From: Bacteroidales bacterium
Lineage (GTDB): Bacteria; Bacteroidota; Bacteroidia; Bacteroidales; F082
Assembly: GCA_021647205.1 (NCBI GenBank)
Contig: JAKIVD010000026.1
Span: 1 to 49,353, forward strand
Direction: 5' to 3'
DNA length: 49,353 nucleotides
Part shown: one piece after another, positions 33,655-42,146 of the stretch
How the letters are laid out: each line of letters opens with the position of its first letter
Position numbering within the stretch: the stretch's first letter is position 1
Notes under the pieces: generated by a model
Seen by the model: only the letters and a program-made list of their open reading frames with translations
Told to the model about the DNA's origin: nothing
The model's database searches: none
Translations under genes and position numbers: made by a program

Positions 33655-35409
33655 ATGAAAAGAGTTTCACTGATTACCCTGACCCTGTTTTTATCGATTA
33701 TTTTCACAGGCACAAGCGCTAAATCCCAGCCTGCCGATGTATTGGGTCCGGGCAAAAACGTTAAAATCGATTCGATTCAAAGCGACGTCCCAACTCTGCT
33801 GTATGCAAGTTACTGGGGAGGTGGTGATGATGATGAACCAGAGAACATGATTATTGACAATGAAGGTAATATCATTATCGCCGGGCAAAGCAAAAGCCTC
33901 AACCTGCCTGTTACAGATGGGGCATTTCAAACCACAAACGGAGGCAAAAGGGACATCTTTGTTGCAAAATTTGCAGCCGATTACAGCATTTTATGGGCTA
34001 CTTATATTGGTGGCGACTCGTCTGATTACGCCAATGGCCTTGCCGTAGACAACAATGGAAATATTTATGTTGGCGGAACAACTGCAAGTTTGGATTTTCC
34101 CGTTTTAAACGCATTTCAGAATACATTGAACGATGATGATGAAGGCGTGCTTATTAAGTTTAACAGCGAAGGAACATTGCTTTGGTCCACCTATTTCGGC
34201 GGAAAGGATGATGACGATATTAACGGTGTCGCCGTAGATGACGAGGGCAGGGTTTACATCACAGGAGAAACCGAAAGCGATGATTTTTATATCACACCAG
34301 GTGCATTTCAGGAAAATCTGACAGGTCATAGATTGTGTTTTGTTACCCGCTTCCTGCCGGATGGTGATGTGATATGGTCTACCTTTTTTGGGGGAAATGA
34401 TGAAGAAAATGGCAACGATATTATTGTCGACAGAAACCAGGACATTATTATTATCGGCGAGGCCTACAGCATTGACTGTCCGATAACACCCGGATTTTAC
34501 CAGGACAGCATTGCCGGGAGTGATGACGCCTTGCTGATGAAGATGGATTCGTCGGGAAGTTTAATCTTTGCCACGGTACTTGGTGGTACCGATGATGATG
34601 ATGGCCGTAAGGTTGGTGTGGATCATGAGAACAACATTTACATTATTGGTGACCTGATCAGCACGGACTTTCCCACAACTGAAGGGGCTTTTCAAAGCAC
34701 ATTGGGTGGTGAACACGATGCATTTGTTACCAAGTTTGACAATTCCGGGCAATTAATCTGGTCAACTTACCTTGGCGGGGAGTTATTTGAGTTTGTTTAC
34801 GGTATTGATGTGGATAATGTGGGAACAGTGTACGTCTATGGAGATACAGAAAGTGAAGACTTCCCTGTTACGCCTGATGCACTTCAGGGGGAGATGAGCG
34901 ATCCGGATGATATGTTTATTACTACATTGGACAGTGTTGGAAACATAATCTGGTCAACCTTTTGGGGTGGCGATGCTGATGAGGATGCCTCAGAGCTTAG
35001 GTTTAGGGACCATAAACTTTATATTGTGGGTACTGCCGAAAACTCGGATATCCCCATAACACCGGATGCGTGGCAGTTAACAAATGCAGGAGGGGAGGAT
35101 GGTTATTTTGCCATCTTCGAATACGAAGTCCTGCCCACCGGCATCGCTTTTATGGAACAAAACGATTTCCTGGTCTATCCTCAACCTGCCAGCAACTTTA
35201 TTACGGTAAGCTTTGGCGACGACTTGCAAAACATGGACCTTCAACTTCAACTGTACGATATCACCGGAAAACTGGTTCTGTCCGAATCGAAAGAAAGAGG
35301 CAAAAAGAAATACACAATCAACGCCGAAGCTTTACCTGCCGGCGTATATTATCTGGGCGTTGTATCAGACGGTAAGCGCGTGACGGGAAAGTCAGTTATA
35401 CTACGATAA
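33655..35409 (+). CDS. Secreted SBBP-repeat (seven-bladed propeller type) protein with T9SS sorting domain
   Basis: A 584-residue secreted protein. A signal peptide (MKRVSLITLTLFLSIIFTGTSA) precedes seven SBBP repeats, each of about 60 residues, with a WSTYxGG-type start and a GNIYVGGTT-type centre: ASYWGGGDDDE, ATYIGGDSSDYAN, STYFGGKDDDDIN, STFFGGNDEENGN, ATVLGGTDDDDGR, STYLGGELFEFVY, STFWGGDADEDAS. Seven units would just close one beta-propeller. The last ~85 residues are a T9SS type A sorting domain (FLVYPQPASNFITVSFG ... YDITGKLVLSES ... GVYYLGVVSDG). The aspartates in each repeat suggest calcium binding. The gene stands alone, with long intergenic regions on both sides. Function is unknown beyond surface or extracellular location. 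Confidence 0.9.
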   Translation: MKRVSLITLTLFLSIIFTGTSAKSQPADVLGPGKNVKIDSIQSDVPTLLYASYWGGGDDDEPENMIIDNEGNIIIAGQSKSLNLPVTDGAFQTTNGGKRDIFVAKFAADYSILWATYIGGDSSDYANGLAVDNNGNIYVGGTTASLDFPVLNAFQNTLNDDDEGVLIKFNSEGTLLWSTYFGGKDDDDINGVAVDDEGRVYITGETESDDFYITPGAFQENLTGHRLCFVTRFLPDGDVIWSTFFGGNDEENGNDIIVDRNQDIIIIGEAYSIDCPITPGFYQDSIAGSDDALLMKMDSSGSLIFATVLGGTDDDDGRKVGVDHENNIYIIGDLISTDFPTTEGAFQSTLGGEHDAFVTKFDNSGQLIWSTYLGGELFEFVYGIDVDNVGTVYVYGDTESEDFPVTPDALQGEMSDPDDMFITTLDSVGNIIWSTFWGGDADEDASELRFRDHKLYIVGTAENSDIPITPDAWQLTNAGGEDGYFAIFEYEVLPTGIAFMEQNDFLVYPQPASNFITVSFGDDLQNMDLQLQLYDITGKLVLSESKERGKKKYTINAEALPAGVYYLGVVSDGKRVTGKSVILR

Positions 35410-35551
35410 ATTCAAAGTGATAATTCCCGGTTAGCAGGCGGTAATATTCTTTAGCTGAGTTCGATGCAAGAAAGGATTATTAATATTGTTGAAATAGGTA
35501 TAATAGACAAAATGGTTGCAATTAAAAAAAGGAAAACCTCTCCGGGAAATT

Positions 35552-36802
35552 CTAATGGCCAACCTTCTCAAGTGCCTCGGGATTGTGTTTGTATTTGAAT
35601 AAAAACATAAAAGCTATCCCGACAACCAGTGAGTATGCAGCAAAGATAAACCAGATGCCCTGCCAGTTACGGACTCCATCCCGGGTAAAAATCTCAATAA
35701 TTACCCCGCTGCCGTAGGCGCCGGCCATGGCTCCGAAGCCATTGGTCATTATCATAAACAGTCCCTGTGCGCTGGCCCTGATCCTGGGTGCTGCTTCCAT
35801 CTCAACAAAAAGGGAGCCTGAAATATTAAAGAAGTCGAAAGCCATCCCGTATATAATCATTGAGAACACCAGGAGTACCAACCCAAACCCGGTGGGGAAT
35901 CCAATGCCAAAGAGTGCGAAACGGAGTACCCAGGCAAACATGCTCATCAACATTACTTTTTTTATCCCGAACCTTTTCAAGAAGAAAGGAATGGTTAAAA
36001 TAAAGAGGGCTTCAGATATTTGTGAAACAGACATTAAAATGCCATTGTGCGTTACGGCAAAGGCATCTTTGTAGGCATCAATTTTACCAAAGTCGTGCAA
36101 AAAAGCTTCCCCCCACATATTGGTAATTTGCAAAGCAGCACCCAGCATCATGGAGAAAATAAAAAAGACGGCCATTTTCTTGTTTTTAAACAACACCAGT
36201 GCATCCAAACCCAATGCCTGGGCCAGTGTTTTTTTTGCCTGCGTTTTTTCAATGCTGCAATTGGGCAGGGTAAGTGAATAGAGTCCCAATATCAACGAAA
36301 ATAAAGCAGCGAAATACAATTGGTAATTACTCAACCCCCATCCCAACAGGTCAATTATCCAGACAGCAAAAATAAAACCGACTGTTCCCCACACCCGGAT
36401 GGGGGGGAAATCTTTGACAATATCGTAACCCTCTTTCTCCAGCAGGTAGTACGAAACGGTATTGTCCAGCGCAATGGTCGGCATGTACAGCATCAGGTAG
36501 AACAGCATCACGAGGTAAAGCGAATTGAAATCGGTTTGTTGCGCTGCGAAGTATAGCAATACCGACCCCAAAATATGAATCAGGGCGAACAATTTGTTGG
36601 CGCTTATCCAACGGTCGGCCACAATTCCCAAAAGACCGGGCATAAAAAGGGAGGCTATTCCGAGTGTCATAAAAATAGCCCCGATTTGTTCTCCACTGAA
36701 ATCCAAAGTTACACCCAGATATTTTCCAAATGAAAGAAGCCACGCCCCCCAAATAAAAAACTGGAGGAAATTCATTACCGTAATCCGAAATTTAATACCC
36801 AT
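35552..36802 (-). CDS. MFS nucleoside permease (NupG/XapB-type nucleoside:H+ symporter family)
   Basis: A 416-residue membrane protein with about twelve hydrophobic segments, of the nucleoside:H+ symporter branch of the major facilitator superfamily. Supporting pieces are MNFLQFFIWGAWLLSFGKYL at the start, the family-typical LMLYMPTIALDNTVSYYLL near residue 110, FPPIRVWGTVGFIFAVWIID near residue 135, and the long central loop followed by FIFSMMLGAALQITNMWGE. Acidic and aromatic residues in the first half fit nucleoside recognition. It is divergent from the thyA-folA genes across 395 bp, and uptake of nucleosides would fit thymidylate metabolism. The exact substrate is not determined. Confidence 0.85.
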   Translation of the reverse strand: MGIKFRITVMNFLQFFIWGAWLLSFGKYLGVTLDFSGEQIGAIFMTLGIASLFMPGLLGIVADRWISANKLFALIHILGSVLLYFAAQQTDFNSLYLVMLFYLMLYMPTIALDNTVSYYLLEKEGYDIVKDFPPIRVWGTVGFIFAVWIIDLLGWGLSNYQLYFAALFSLILGLYSLTLPNCSIEKTQAKKTLAQALGLDALVLFKNKKMAVFFIFSMMLGAALQITNMWGEAFLHDFGKIDAYKDAFAVTHNGILMSVSQISEALFILTIPFFLKRFGIKKVMLMSMFAWVLRFALFGIGFPTGFGLVLLVFSMIIYGMAFDFFNISGSLFVEMEAAPRIRASAQGLFMIMTNGFGAMAGAYGSGVIIEIFTRDGVRNWQGIWFIFAAYSLVVGIAFMFLFKYKHNPEALEKVGH

Positions 36803-37136
36803 TGTGTGCTGGTTTAATAAGAGTCCGTCTTAAATTTTGAAGCTGTAAATGTAAACTAATCTTGATTTATTACAACTAAGCATCGCACAGCAAACAGTCA
36901 ACACCAATGCCAAAAGCCATTGCATCTACATTTTAGTAAGTTGCCCTGATGGGTAAATTATTGAAAACGAACAGGCTAAACCATGCTCTTTTTTTGATGG
37001 CATTTTCTTAAATAAGTTAGATTATGTTGATAACTTTGAGGCCTGAAAAAATGACAACCTATCCCTGTTTTTCTAGTCCATTTGTGAATAGAACAGGAAG
37101 TGAAACACAAGAAATGTCAACATCAAAACCCGCATA
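36803..37136. other. Divergent intergenic region between the nucleoside permease and thyA
   Basis: No gene was found. On the plus strand TAACTTTG at 37031-37038 matches a -7 box, but it is 160 bp from thyA and has no -33 partner. A 27-bp element at 36831-36857 (listed separately) recurs upstream of the gene at 42100. Confidence 0.4.
36831..36857 (-). promoter_or_regulatory. Shared upstream element, copy at the permease gene
   Basis: On the minus strand the element begins AGTTTACATTTACAGCTT and ends CAAAATTTA. A near-identical 27-bp copy lies at 42107-42133, upstream of the PNPOx-like gene, differing only by one base shifted in the middle. Both copies are just upstream of minus-strand start codons (28 bp and 6 bp). 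A shared promoter or operator is possible. Confidence 0.5.
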
Positions 37137-37160
37137 AACAAAGGGGGTACCCCATTTGTT
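37137..37160. repeat. 24-bp palindrome upstream of thyA, diverged copy
   Basis: The left half AACAAAGGGGGT pairs with ACCCCATTTGTT with a single mismatch; TAC follows. Size, GGG/CCC core and GTTTAC border resemble the palindromes at 23284 and 39980. It lies 37 bp upstream of the thyA start. Confidence 0.6.
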
Positions 37161-37197
37161 TACAAACAAAGAAGATTATTCTAATAAAACCAGGCCG

Positions 37198-38022
37198 ATG
37201 AAACAATATCTTGACCTTCTTGAAAAAGTAACAGAAACCGGCATACAGAAAACCGACCGTACAGGCACCGGTACCATCAGTATTTTCGGGCCGCAGTTGC
37301 GTTTCGATTTGCAGGAAGGCTTTCCACTGCTTACCACAAAAAAGCTTCATTTAAAGTCTATTATTTATGAATTGTTATGGTTTTTAAATGGGGACACCAA
37401 TATCAAATACCTCAACGAAAATGGTGTGCGTATCTGGAACGAATGGGCAGATGAGAACGGAGATTTAGGTCCGGTTTATGGATCGCAGTGGCGCAACTGG
37501 AATGGCGACGGCATTGACCAGATAAAAATTGTTGTTGAGCAGATTAAAAACAATCCCGACAGCCGGCGGATGATGGTTGCTGCCTGGAACCCCAGTGTTT
37601 TGCCACAGGCGGGTAAATCGTTTTCAGAAAATGTAGCCGCCGGAAAAGCAGCACTGCCCCCCTGTCATGCCTGGTTTCAGTTTTATGTGGCCGATGGAAA
37701 GCTGTCGTGCCAGATGTACCAGCGCAGCGCCGATATTTTTCTGGGTGTTCCTTTCAACATTGCATCTTATGCGCTGCTGAACCTGATGATGGCACAGGTT
37801 TGTGGTCTTGAACCCGGCGATTTTATCCTGACTTTTGGTGATGCCCACATTTACCTGAACCATCTGGAACAGGTGAAACTGCAAATGAGCCGCACACCAA
37901 AAAAATTGCCAAAAATGAAACTCAATCCTTCAGTAAAAGATATCTTTGCCTTTGATTTTGCTGATTTCACGCTGACGGATTACGACCCGCATCCGCATAT
38001 TAAAGGAAAGATTTCGGTTTGA
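37198..38022 (+). CDS. thyA: Thymidylate synthase
   Basis: A 274-residue enzyme that methylates dUMP to dTMP using methylene-tetrahydrofolate. The N-terminus has [20 protein letters not shown] and [19 protein letters not shown], typical phosphate and dUMP contacts. The catalytic cysteine is in [14 protein letters not shown] near residue 161, followed by [19 protein letters not shown] (the dUMP-binding Arg and Asn) and [14 protein letters not shown]. The C-terminus [14 protein letters not shown] is also typical. The ATG at 37198 is chosen over one 14 codons upstream, because the family starts at MKQYLDLL. folA follows after 19 bp, the common pairing of ThyA with dihydrofolate reductase, which regenerates the oxidised folate. 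Confidence 0.97.
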   Translation: MKQYLDLLEKVTETGIQKTDRTGTGTISIFGPQLRFDLQEGFPLLTTKKLHLKSIIYELLWFLNGDTNIKYLNENGVRIWNEWADENGDLGPVYGSQWRNWNGDGIDQIKIVVEQIKNNPDSRRMMVAAWNPSVLPQAGKSFSENVAAGKAALPPCHAWFQFYVADGKLSCQMYQRSADIFLGVPFNIASYALLNLMMAQVCGLEPGDFILTFGDAHIYLNHLEQVKLQMSRTPKKLPKMKLNPSVKDIFAFDFADFTLTDYDPHPHIKGKISV

Positions 38023-38031
38023 TGATTTAAT

Positions 38032-38037
38032 GGAGGA
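38032..38037 (+). promoter_or_regulatory. Shine-Dalgarno-like GGAGGA deciding the folA start
   Basis: GGAGGA lies 4 bp before the ATG at 38042. An earlier in-frame ATG (38030) directly precedes it and would consume this site as codons, so the later start is preferred. Such strong sites are uncommon in this window. Confidence 0.55.
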
Positions 38038-38041
38038 GCAA

Positions 38042-38542
38042 ATGACAAATAAAAAAGATATTTCAATCATCGTCGCCATTGCATCTAACCATGCCATCGG
38101 AAAGGACAACGACTTGCTCTGGCACATCTCTAAAGATTTGCAACGGTTCAAACGCCTGACGGAAGGGCACACCATTGTCATGGGGAAGAAAACCTATTTC
38201 TCCCTGCCCCGGCGCCCTTTGCCCAAACGGACGAACATGGTGATTACCGATGTGCCCGGCGAACAAATCGACGATTGCCTGATGGCTTATTCTATTGACG
38301 ATGCCATTGGGAAAATGGAAAACAGCCAAGAGAATTTTATCATCGGGGGCGGTTCAATCTACAAACAATTCATGCCATATGCCGATAAATTGTACATCAC
38401 AAGGGTGCACAAAGATTTTCAGGGGGATGTGTTTTTTCCTGAAATAGATCCCGTAATATGGAAACTTCATTCTGCCGAAAAGATTATTGATGATCCGCAA
38501 AACGATTTTTCCTATACTTTTGAAATTTATTTCAGGAAATAG
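38042..38542 (+). CDS. folA: Dihydrofolate reductase
   Basis: A 166-residue enzyme that reduces dihydrofolate to tetrahydrofolate with NADPH. The N-terminal motif is ISIIVAIASNHAIGKDNDLLWHI, with the conserved LLWH substrate pocket. The NADPH-binding GHTIVMGKKTYFSLPRRPL follows, and then IIGGGSIYKQFMPYADKLYI and KDFQGDVFFPEID near the C-terminus. The length matches the family. The ATG at 38042 is preferred because a GGAGGA site lies 4 bp upstream; an ATG at 38030 would add four residues. It follows thyA after 19 bp, and a lipoprotein gene follows after 5 bp, so a three-gene transcript is likely. Confidence 0.96.
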   Translation: MTNKKDISIIVAIASNHAIGKDNDLLWHISKDLQRFKRLTEGHTIVMGKKTYFSLPRRPLPKRTNMVITDVPGEQIDDCLMAYSIDDAIGKMENSQENFIIGGGSIYKQFMPYADKLYITRVHKDFQGDVFFPEIDPVIWKLHSAEKIIDDPQNDFSYTFEIYFRK

Positions 38543-38547
38543 CTGTT

Positions 38548-39402
38548 ATGTCAAAACCAAACCTTCGTCTTGCTTCCCTGGTTTTTACACTTTGGGTTCT
38601 TTTCAGCGCATCCTGCAAGGATGACAACACTTATTTTAGTTACAACCAGGGGCTTCATGCGGGCAACGATTATGTGGTGAGCCAACAGATGATGGTATTA
38701 ATATTGAACACTTATTTTAAATCCATTTCCGATTCACTTTTGCTGTTTACCGGCCACAGCAATATTGATGGCGCGAACGTTTCTTTTGGTGGTGCCGAAA
38801 GCGATACTTTGTTTATCCATTATCCGGCTTGGGGTGCCGACGATGGATACGGTCATTGGCGTTCCGGTGATATTAAGGTCAGTACCGGGCAGGGCTTTTT
38901 CGAACCTTCTTCCATAGTCCGGTTTCATTTTATTGACTTCTTTTATGATAAGGATACTTTGCATATTGACAGCTTGCAGGTACAGTATCTGGGACAACCG
39001 GACGGGCAAAACGGGCTGTTCTCCGTCTCCTCCGATACCATTCACAGGATATTTTCCGATACCAGCGGGGTAAACAGGTTTTGGATGCAACAGTCATTCT
39101 TGCGACTGAAAGATGCTTCTTCCCCTTACCACACCCCCCTGGACAAATTCGCCATTTCAGGTTGGCTGAACGGTGAATCGGGGGAAGGGGTCTGTTACTT
39201 TACGGAAACCGCAGAAGAACAGCCGTTGCTGAATCAGCTGAACTGCACGTTTTTAAAACAGGGGTCGGTTGCCATCAGTTTCAGCAGCCTTAATTACGAA
39301 GGGAATATTTATTTCTCAGACCCTGACACCTGCGAGAACCAATATGTCGTCATCTTCGACGAATCACCTTTTCCTTACCCGATTTATGCCCGCAATTGGT
39401 AG
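38548..39402 (+). CDS. Hypothetical lipoprotein in the thyA-folA group
   Basis: A 284-residue probable lipoprotein. The signal MSKPNLRLASLVFTLWVLFSASC ends in the lipobox-like LFSASC with Cys23 as the lipid site. The mature protein is beta-rich, with many Gly, Ser and Asp residues and a repeated DSLLLF/DTLFIHY/DTLHIDSL strand pattern. No known domain was recognised. It starts 5 bp after folA, so it is probably co-transcribed, though a function in folate metabolism is not implied. It is convergent with the TlpA-like gene, the two stop codons being 8 bp apart. Confidence 0.78.
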   Translation: MSKPNLRLASLVFTLWVLFSASCKDDNTYFSYNQGLHAGNDYVVSQQMMVLILNTYFKSISDSLLLFTGHSNIDGANVSFGGAESDTLFIHYPAWGADDGYGHWRSGDIKVSTGQGFFEPSSIVRFHFIDFFYDKDTLHIDSLQVQYLGQPDGQNGLFSVSSDTIHRIFSDTSGVNRFWMQQSFLRLKDASSPYHTPLDKFAISGWLNGESGEGVCYFTETAEEQPLLNQLNCTFLKQGSVAISFSSLNYEGNIYFSDPDTCENQYVVIFDESPFPYPIYARNW

Positions 39403-39410
39403 TTGACAAA

Positions 39411-39944
39411 TCACCGCAACAGTTCATCAATCTTCTTTTTCATGGCCTCAAATTCACTGCGGTCGTAAAGGCGGGTAAGAAAAACAATCTGCCCGTTCCG
39501 GTCGATGACCACATTGCGGGTAACACCGCTTTTTTTGTGGGCGAATTTTGCGAATATTTCAGCACCGGGGTCTAAGGCCATTGGATAGGTCACTTCCATT
39601 TGTTTTTGAAAGGCAACGACCTTTTCCAGGGGTTCGTCGTAATCAATACCAATCAGAATAAAATCTTTATCCTTGTTGGGGAGCCAGACTTCTTTTTCGA
39701 GATGGGGCATTTCTTTCCGGCAGACGGAACACCAACTGGCGGTGAACTGCAAAACAACAACCTTACCGCGTAATTCTTTTAATGAAACGGTTTTTCCGTC
39801 GGTGAACTCCATCCTGAAATCGGGTGCCATGTCGCCGGCCTTTACAAGGTAACCACGGTTCTCATCAGCATCTTCTGCTTGGTACATGGTAAATCCGGAA
39901 ACTAAAAGAACGAGAACAACTACGCTGAGCAAAGTCTTTTTCAT
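39411..39944 (-). CDS. TlpA-like thioredoxin-fold protein
   Basis: A 177-residue exported protein of the TlpA/ResA/redoxin family. An N-terminal hydrophobic segment (LLSVVVLVLLVSGFTMY) acts as signal or anchor. The thioredoxin fold begins with GDMAPDFRMEFTDGKTVSL and ELRGKVVVLQFTASWCSVCRKE, with the active-site pair WCSVC near residue 77. A cis-proline region appears in SGVTRNVVIDRNGQIVF. The family reduces or oxidises disulfides in the periplasm, often for cytochrome c maturation, but no such gene is adjacent. The length is typical. Confidence 0.9.
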   Translation of the reverse strand: MKKTLLSVVVLVLLVSGFTMYQAEDADENRGYLVKAGDMAPDFRMEFTDGKTVSLKELRGKVVVLQFTASWCSVCRKEMPHLEKEVWLPNKDKDFILIGIDYDEPLEKVVAFQKQMEVTYPMALDPGAEIFAKFAHKKSGVTRNVVIDRNGQIVFLTRLYDRSEFEAMKKKIDELLR

Positions 39945-39979
39945 GTGTTACTAATTTTGAAGCAATCACCCTTATGTAA

Positions 39980-40003
39980 ACCGACGGGTTAACCCGTCGG
40001 TTA
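39980..40003. repeat. 24-bp perfect palindrome, copy 2
   Basis: The left half is AACCGACGGGTT, and the right half is its exact reverse complement. GTA precedes it, mirroring the TAC that follows copy 1. It differs from copy 1 only at one symmetric pair (C/G instead of G/C), so the palindrome is preserved. It lies in the intergenic region between the TlpA-like gene and the antiporter gene. Confidence 0.9.
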
Positions 40004-40115
40004 ATGGCTGTTTCATGATCGTTGAATAAATCCCAAAAATAAGTTTTTTTGAATTTAAAAAATAGAACAAGGGAATTGCCCAGGTTTTTTACTTTTACTC
40101 AGATTTTCAATTTCC

Positions 40116-41369
40116 ATGTTCGATTCAATTTATTTACTGCTGGCTATTGCCGCTTTGTTTTCTTTTCTCGTGGTCAGGTACCTGAAACTACCGTTGACCA
40201 TCGGCTTGATGATTCTGGGGATGGCATTGTCTGTTTTATTGATGGGCATCAGGTATTTTGATTCAGGGCTTTTTAACCGTCTCCCGAATATTCTGGAGAA
40301 CCTTAACTTTCATGATTTCCTGATGAAAGGCGTGCTGGGCTTTTTGCTGTTTGCCGGTGCCGTTCACATTAATGTACAGGCGCTTGAGAAAGAACGCATT
40401 CCCGTTTTTGTATTTGCAATTCTGGGTACGCTCATTTCGACGGTTGTTGTCGGGTTTGCCGGATTTTTTGTGTTTGGCTGGCTGGGCATGAACATCCCTT
40501 TGTTGCACTGCATGTTATTTGGCGCCTTAATCTCACCCACCGATCCCATTGCCGTTCTGTCCATTTTTGAGAATTATAAGGTCAGTCCAGGGATAAAGAT
40601 GCGGGTTGAAGGCGAATCCCTTTTTAATGATGGTATCGGAATCGTTATTTTTATTGTCATCCTCCGGCTTATTACGGGGGGAGGCGCCGGGTTCTCAACC
40701 GTGCAGACTGCTTTGCTTTTTTTGCGTGAGGCAGTTGGCGGGATTCTTTTTGGCTTGTTGCTGGGTATGGGCGGTCTGTATTTCTTGAAACAGTTAAAGA
40801 ACGAGCCCAAGACTGCCGTACTTGTTACGCTTGTAATTACGACCGGTGGTTATGCCCTGGCAAATACTTTTGAAGTTTCGGGTGCTTTGGCGATGGTAGC
40901 TTCAGGCCTAACAATCGGCAACTGGGTGCACCGTCATGCAGGACATGAGATAAGGACTTTGATGAAGGTTTTTTGGGAAATTGTCGATGAAATCTTCAAC
41001 AGTATGCTTTTCGTCCTGATGGGGCTGGCCATCGTGCTTATTGATGCAAAAGTGATCAATTTCTATGCTGCCCTGCTTGCTATAATCATTGCTTTAATTG
41101 CAAGGTTTGTTTCGGTCTATATTTCCTCTGTCCTGGTAAGGCCTAAAGGTCGGGCGGGAAAAAGTATGGATAACAAAACAATTGTCCTGATGACATGGAG
41201 TGGCCTGCGTGGTGCACTGGCTTTTGCACTGGCGCTATCACTCGGCAACAAATTGCACGGACATTTCTTTATCTTTCTAACTTATTCAGTGGCGGCCTTT
41301 GCTATTATCGTCCAGGGCCTGACCATTGGAAAGCTGGTTAGAACCTTGTATAAGAAAAGGAGTGTATAG
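40116..41369 (+). CDS. Sodium/proton antiporter, CPA1 family (NhaP-like)
   Basis: A 417-residue membrane protein with about twelve membrane segments. The CPA1 family exchanges Na+ (or K+) for H+ to control pH and salt balance. The signature is LFGALISPTDPIAVLSIFEN near residue 135, then the conserved RVEGESLFNDGIGIVIFIVI, which carries the ion-binding Asp in SLFNDG. MTWSGLRGALAFALALSL near residue 357 is the second hallmark. The N-terminal helices include YLLLAIAALFSFLVVRYLKL. It has no C-terminal regulatory domain. Its short distance to a K+-channel remnant downstream may point to a former ion-transport locus. Confidence 0.93.
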   Translation: MFDSIYLLLAIAALFSFLVVRYLKLPLTIGLMILGMALSVLLMGIRYFDSGLFNRLPNILENLNFHDFLMKGVLGFLLFAGAVHINVQALEKERIPVFVFAILGTLISTVVVGFAGFFVFGWLGMNIPLLHCMLFGALISPTDPIAVLSIFENYKVSPGIKMRVEGESLFNDGIGIVIFIVILRLITGGGAGFSTVQTALLFLREAVGGILFGLLLGMGGLYFLKQLKNEPKTAVLVTLVITTGGYALANTFEVSGALAMVASGLTIGNWVHRHAGHEIRTLMKVFWEIVDEIFNSMLFVLMGLAIVLIDAKVINFYAALLAIIIALIARFVSVYISSVLVRPKGRAGKSMDNKTIVLMTWSGLRGALAFALALSLGNKLHGHFFIFLTYSVAAFAIIVQGLTIGKLVRTLYKKRSV

Positions 41370-41379
41370 CGAAGCCGGT

Positions 41380-41532
41380 TTATTCACCATCATCCCCCTT
41401 TTCTTTTTCCTCCATTTTTTTAAGTGATCTTTGTTTGGTCAGTGCAGAAGCAAAAAGACCGGTTGGAATAGCAACTATTCCAAGACCAATAATCAGGATA
41501 AAAAGAGGTAAAAGGCATGCTAAACTACAGTT
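41380..41532 (-). pseudogene. C-terminal remnant of a voltage-gated-type potassium channel
   Basis: On the minus strand an open stretch of 50 codons, bounded upstream by an in-frame TGA, encodes LFILIIGLGIVAIPTGLFAS followed by ALTKQRSLKKMEEKEKGDDGE and a stop. The pattern IGLGIVAIPTGLFAS matches the last membrane helix (S6) of bacterial Kv-like ion channels, which ends in a charged tail. The pore loop (TVGYGD) and the earlier helices are missing. It sits between the antiporter and the PNPOx-like gene. It looks like the tail left after deletion of the gene body, and too little remains to be functional. Confidence 0.6.
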
Positions 41533-41581
41533 TCATTGAATGGAAACTGAAAAGGGGTTTCGAATTCCGGTAACAGGCTGC

Positions 41582-42100
41582 TTAATCAATTACAATGTGG
41601 GGTGCCCGCCAGGTAACCGAATCTCCGGTCAAATCGTGCGCGTAGCTCACCACTTCCATGCTTTTGGGAATGACTTTAATAAGCAGGTAGTTTTCACGAT
41701 TGGGATAAAACCGTGCCCAGTGCTCCATCCAGCGGCGCTCCTTTTCCCCGGGATCGTCAACAAGTACCGCCCTTCCCGTTACAACAACATAGCCGTTTCC
41801 TGCCTCATCTGCATAGTAAACCGTAACCCGGTCGTCATTCTTAATCTCACGTACTTTCCGGCTGTTCTTGTTGGTGCCGAACCAGATGACAAAGTCTTCT
41901 TCGGGGGGGAAAGGCTCCATCATCCGGGCCTGCGGCTGGCCCGTTTCGTTCAGCGTAATGAGTGCGCAGTATTTCTCATGGCCGATGATTTCGGTGGCCG
42001 CTTTAAAAATAAGGCCCTTGTCTGCTTCTGCTTCCTGTGCCCCTGAAGTTAAAAACAAACTGCACAGCAAATAAAGCAGGGCGAATTGAATGAATCGCAT
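41582..42100 (-). CDS. Exported pyridoxamine 5'-phosphate oxidase-like (split barrel FMN-binding) protein
   Basis: A 172-residue protein of the flavin-binding split-barrel fold. A signal peptide (MRFIQFALLYLLCSLFLTSG) precedes ALITLNETGQPQARMMEPF, EDFVIWFGTNKNSRKVREI and VTVYYADEAGNGYVVVTGRA, typical of small PNPOx-like stress or FMN/F420-binding proteins. Most family members are cytoplasmic, so the export signal is noteworthy. The catalytic role is unknown. It is on the minus strand, with a 27-bp upstream element shared with the nucleoside permease gene. Confidence 0.85.
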   Translation of the reverse strand: MRFIQFALLYLLCSLFLTSGAQEAEADKGLIFKAATEIIGHEKYCALITLNETGQPQARMMEPFPPEEDFVIWFGTNKNSRKVREIKNDDRVTVYYADEAGNGYVVVTGRAVLVDDPGEKERRWMEHWARFYPNRENYLLIKVIPKSMEVVSYAHDLTGDSVTWRAPHIVID

Positions 42101-42106
42101 ACCGGA

Positions 42107-42133
42107 TAAATTTTAAGCTTGTAAATGTAAACT
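42107..42133 (-). promoter_or_regulatory. Shared upstream element, copy at the PNPOx-like gene
   Basis: This is the partner of the element at 36831-36857. Minus-strand sequence starts AGTTTACATTTACAAGCTT and ends AAAATTTA. It lies 6 bp from the start codon at 42100, in the 46-bp gap after the upstream T9SS gene. Confidence 0.5.
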
Positions 42134-42146
42134 GAATTTCTGATTA

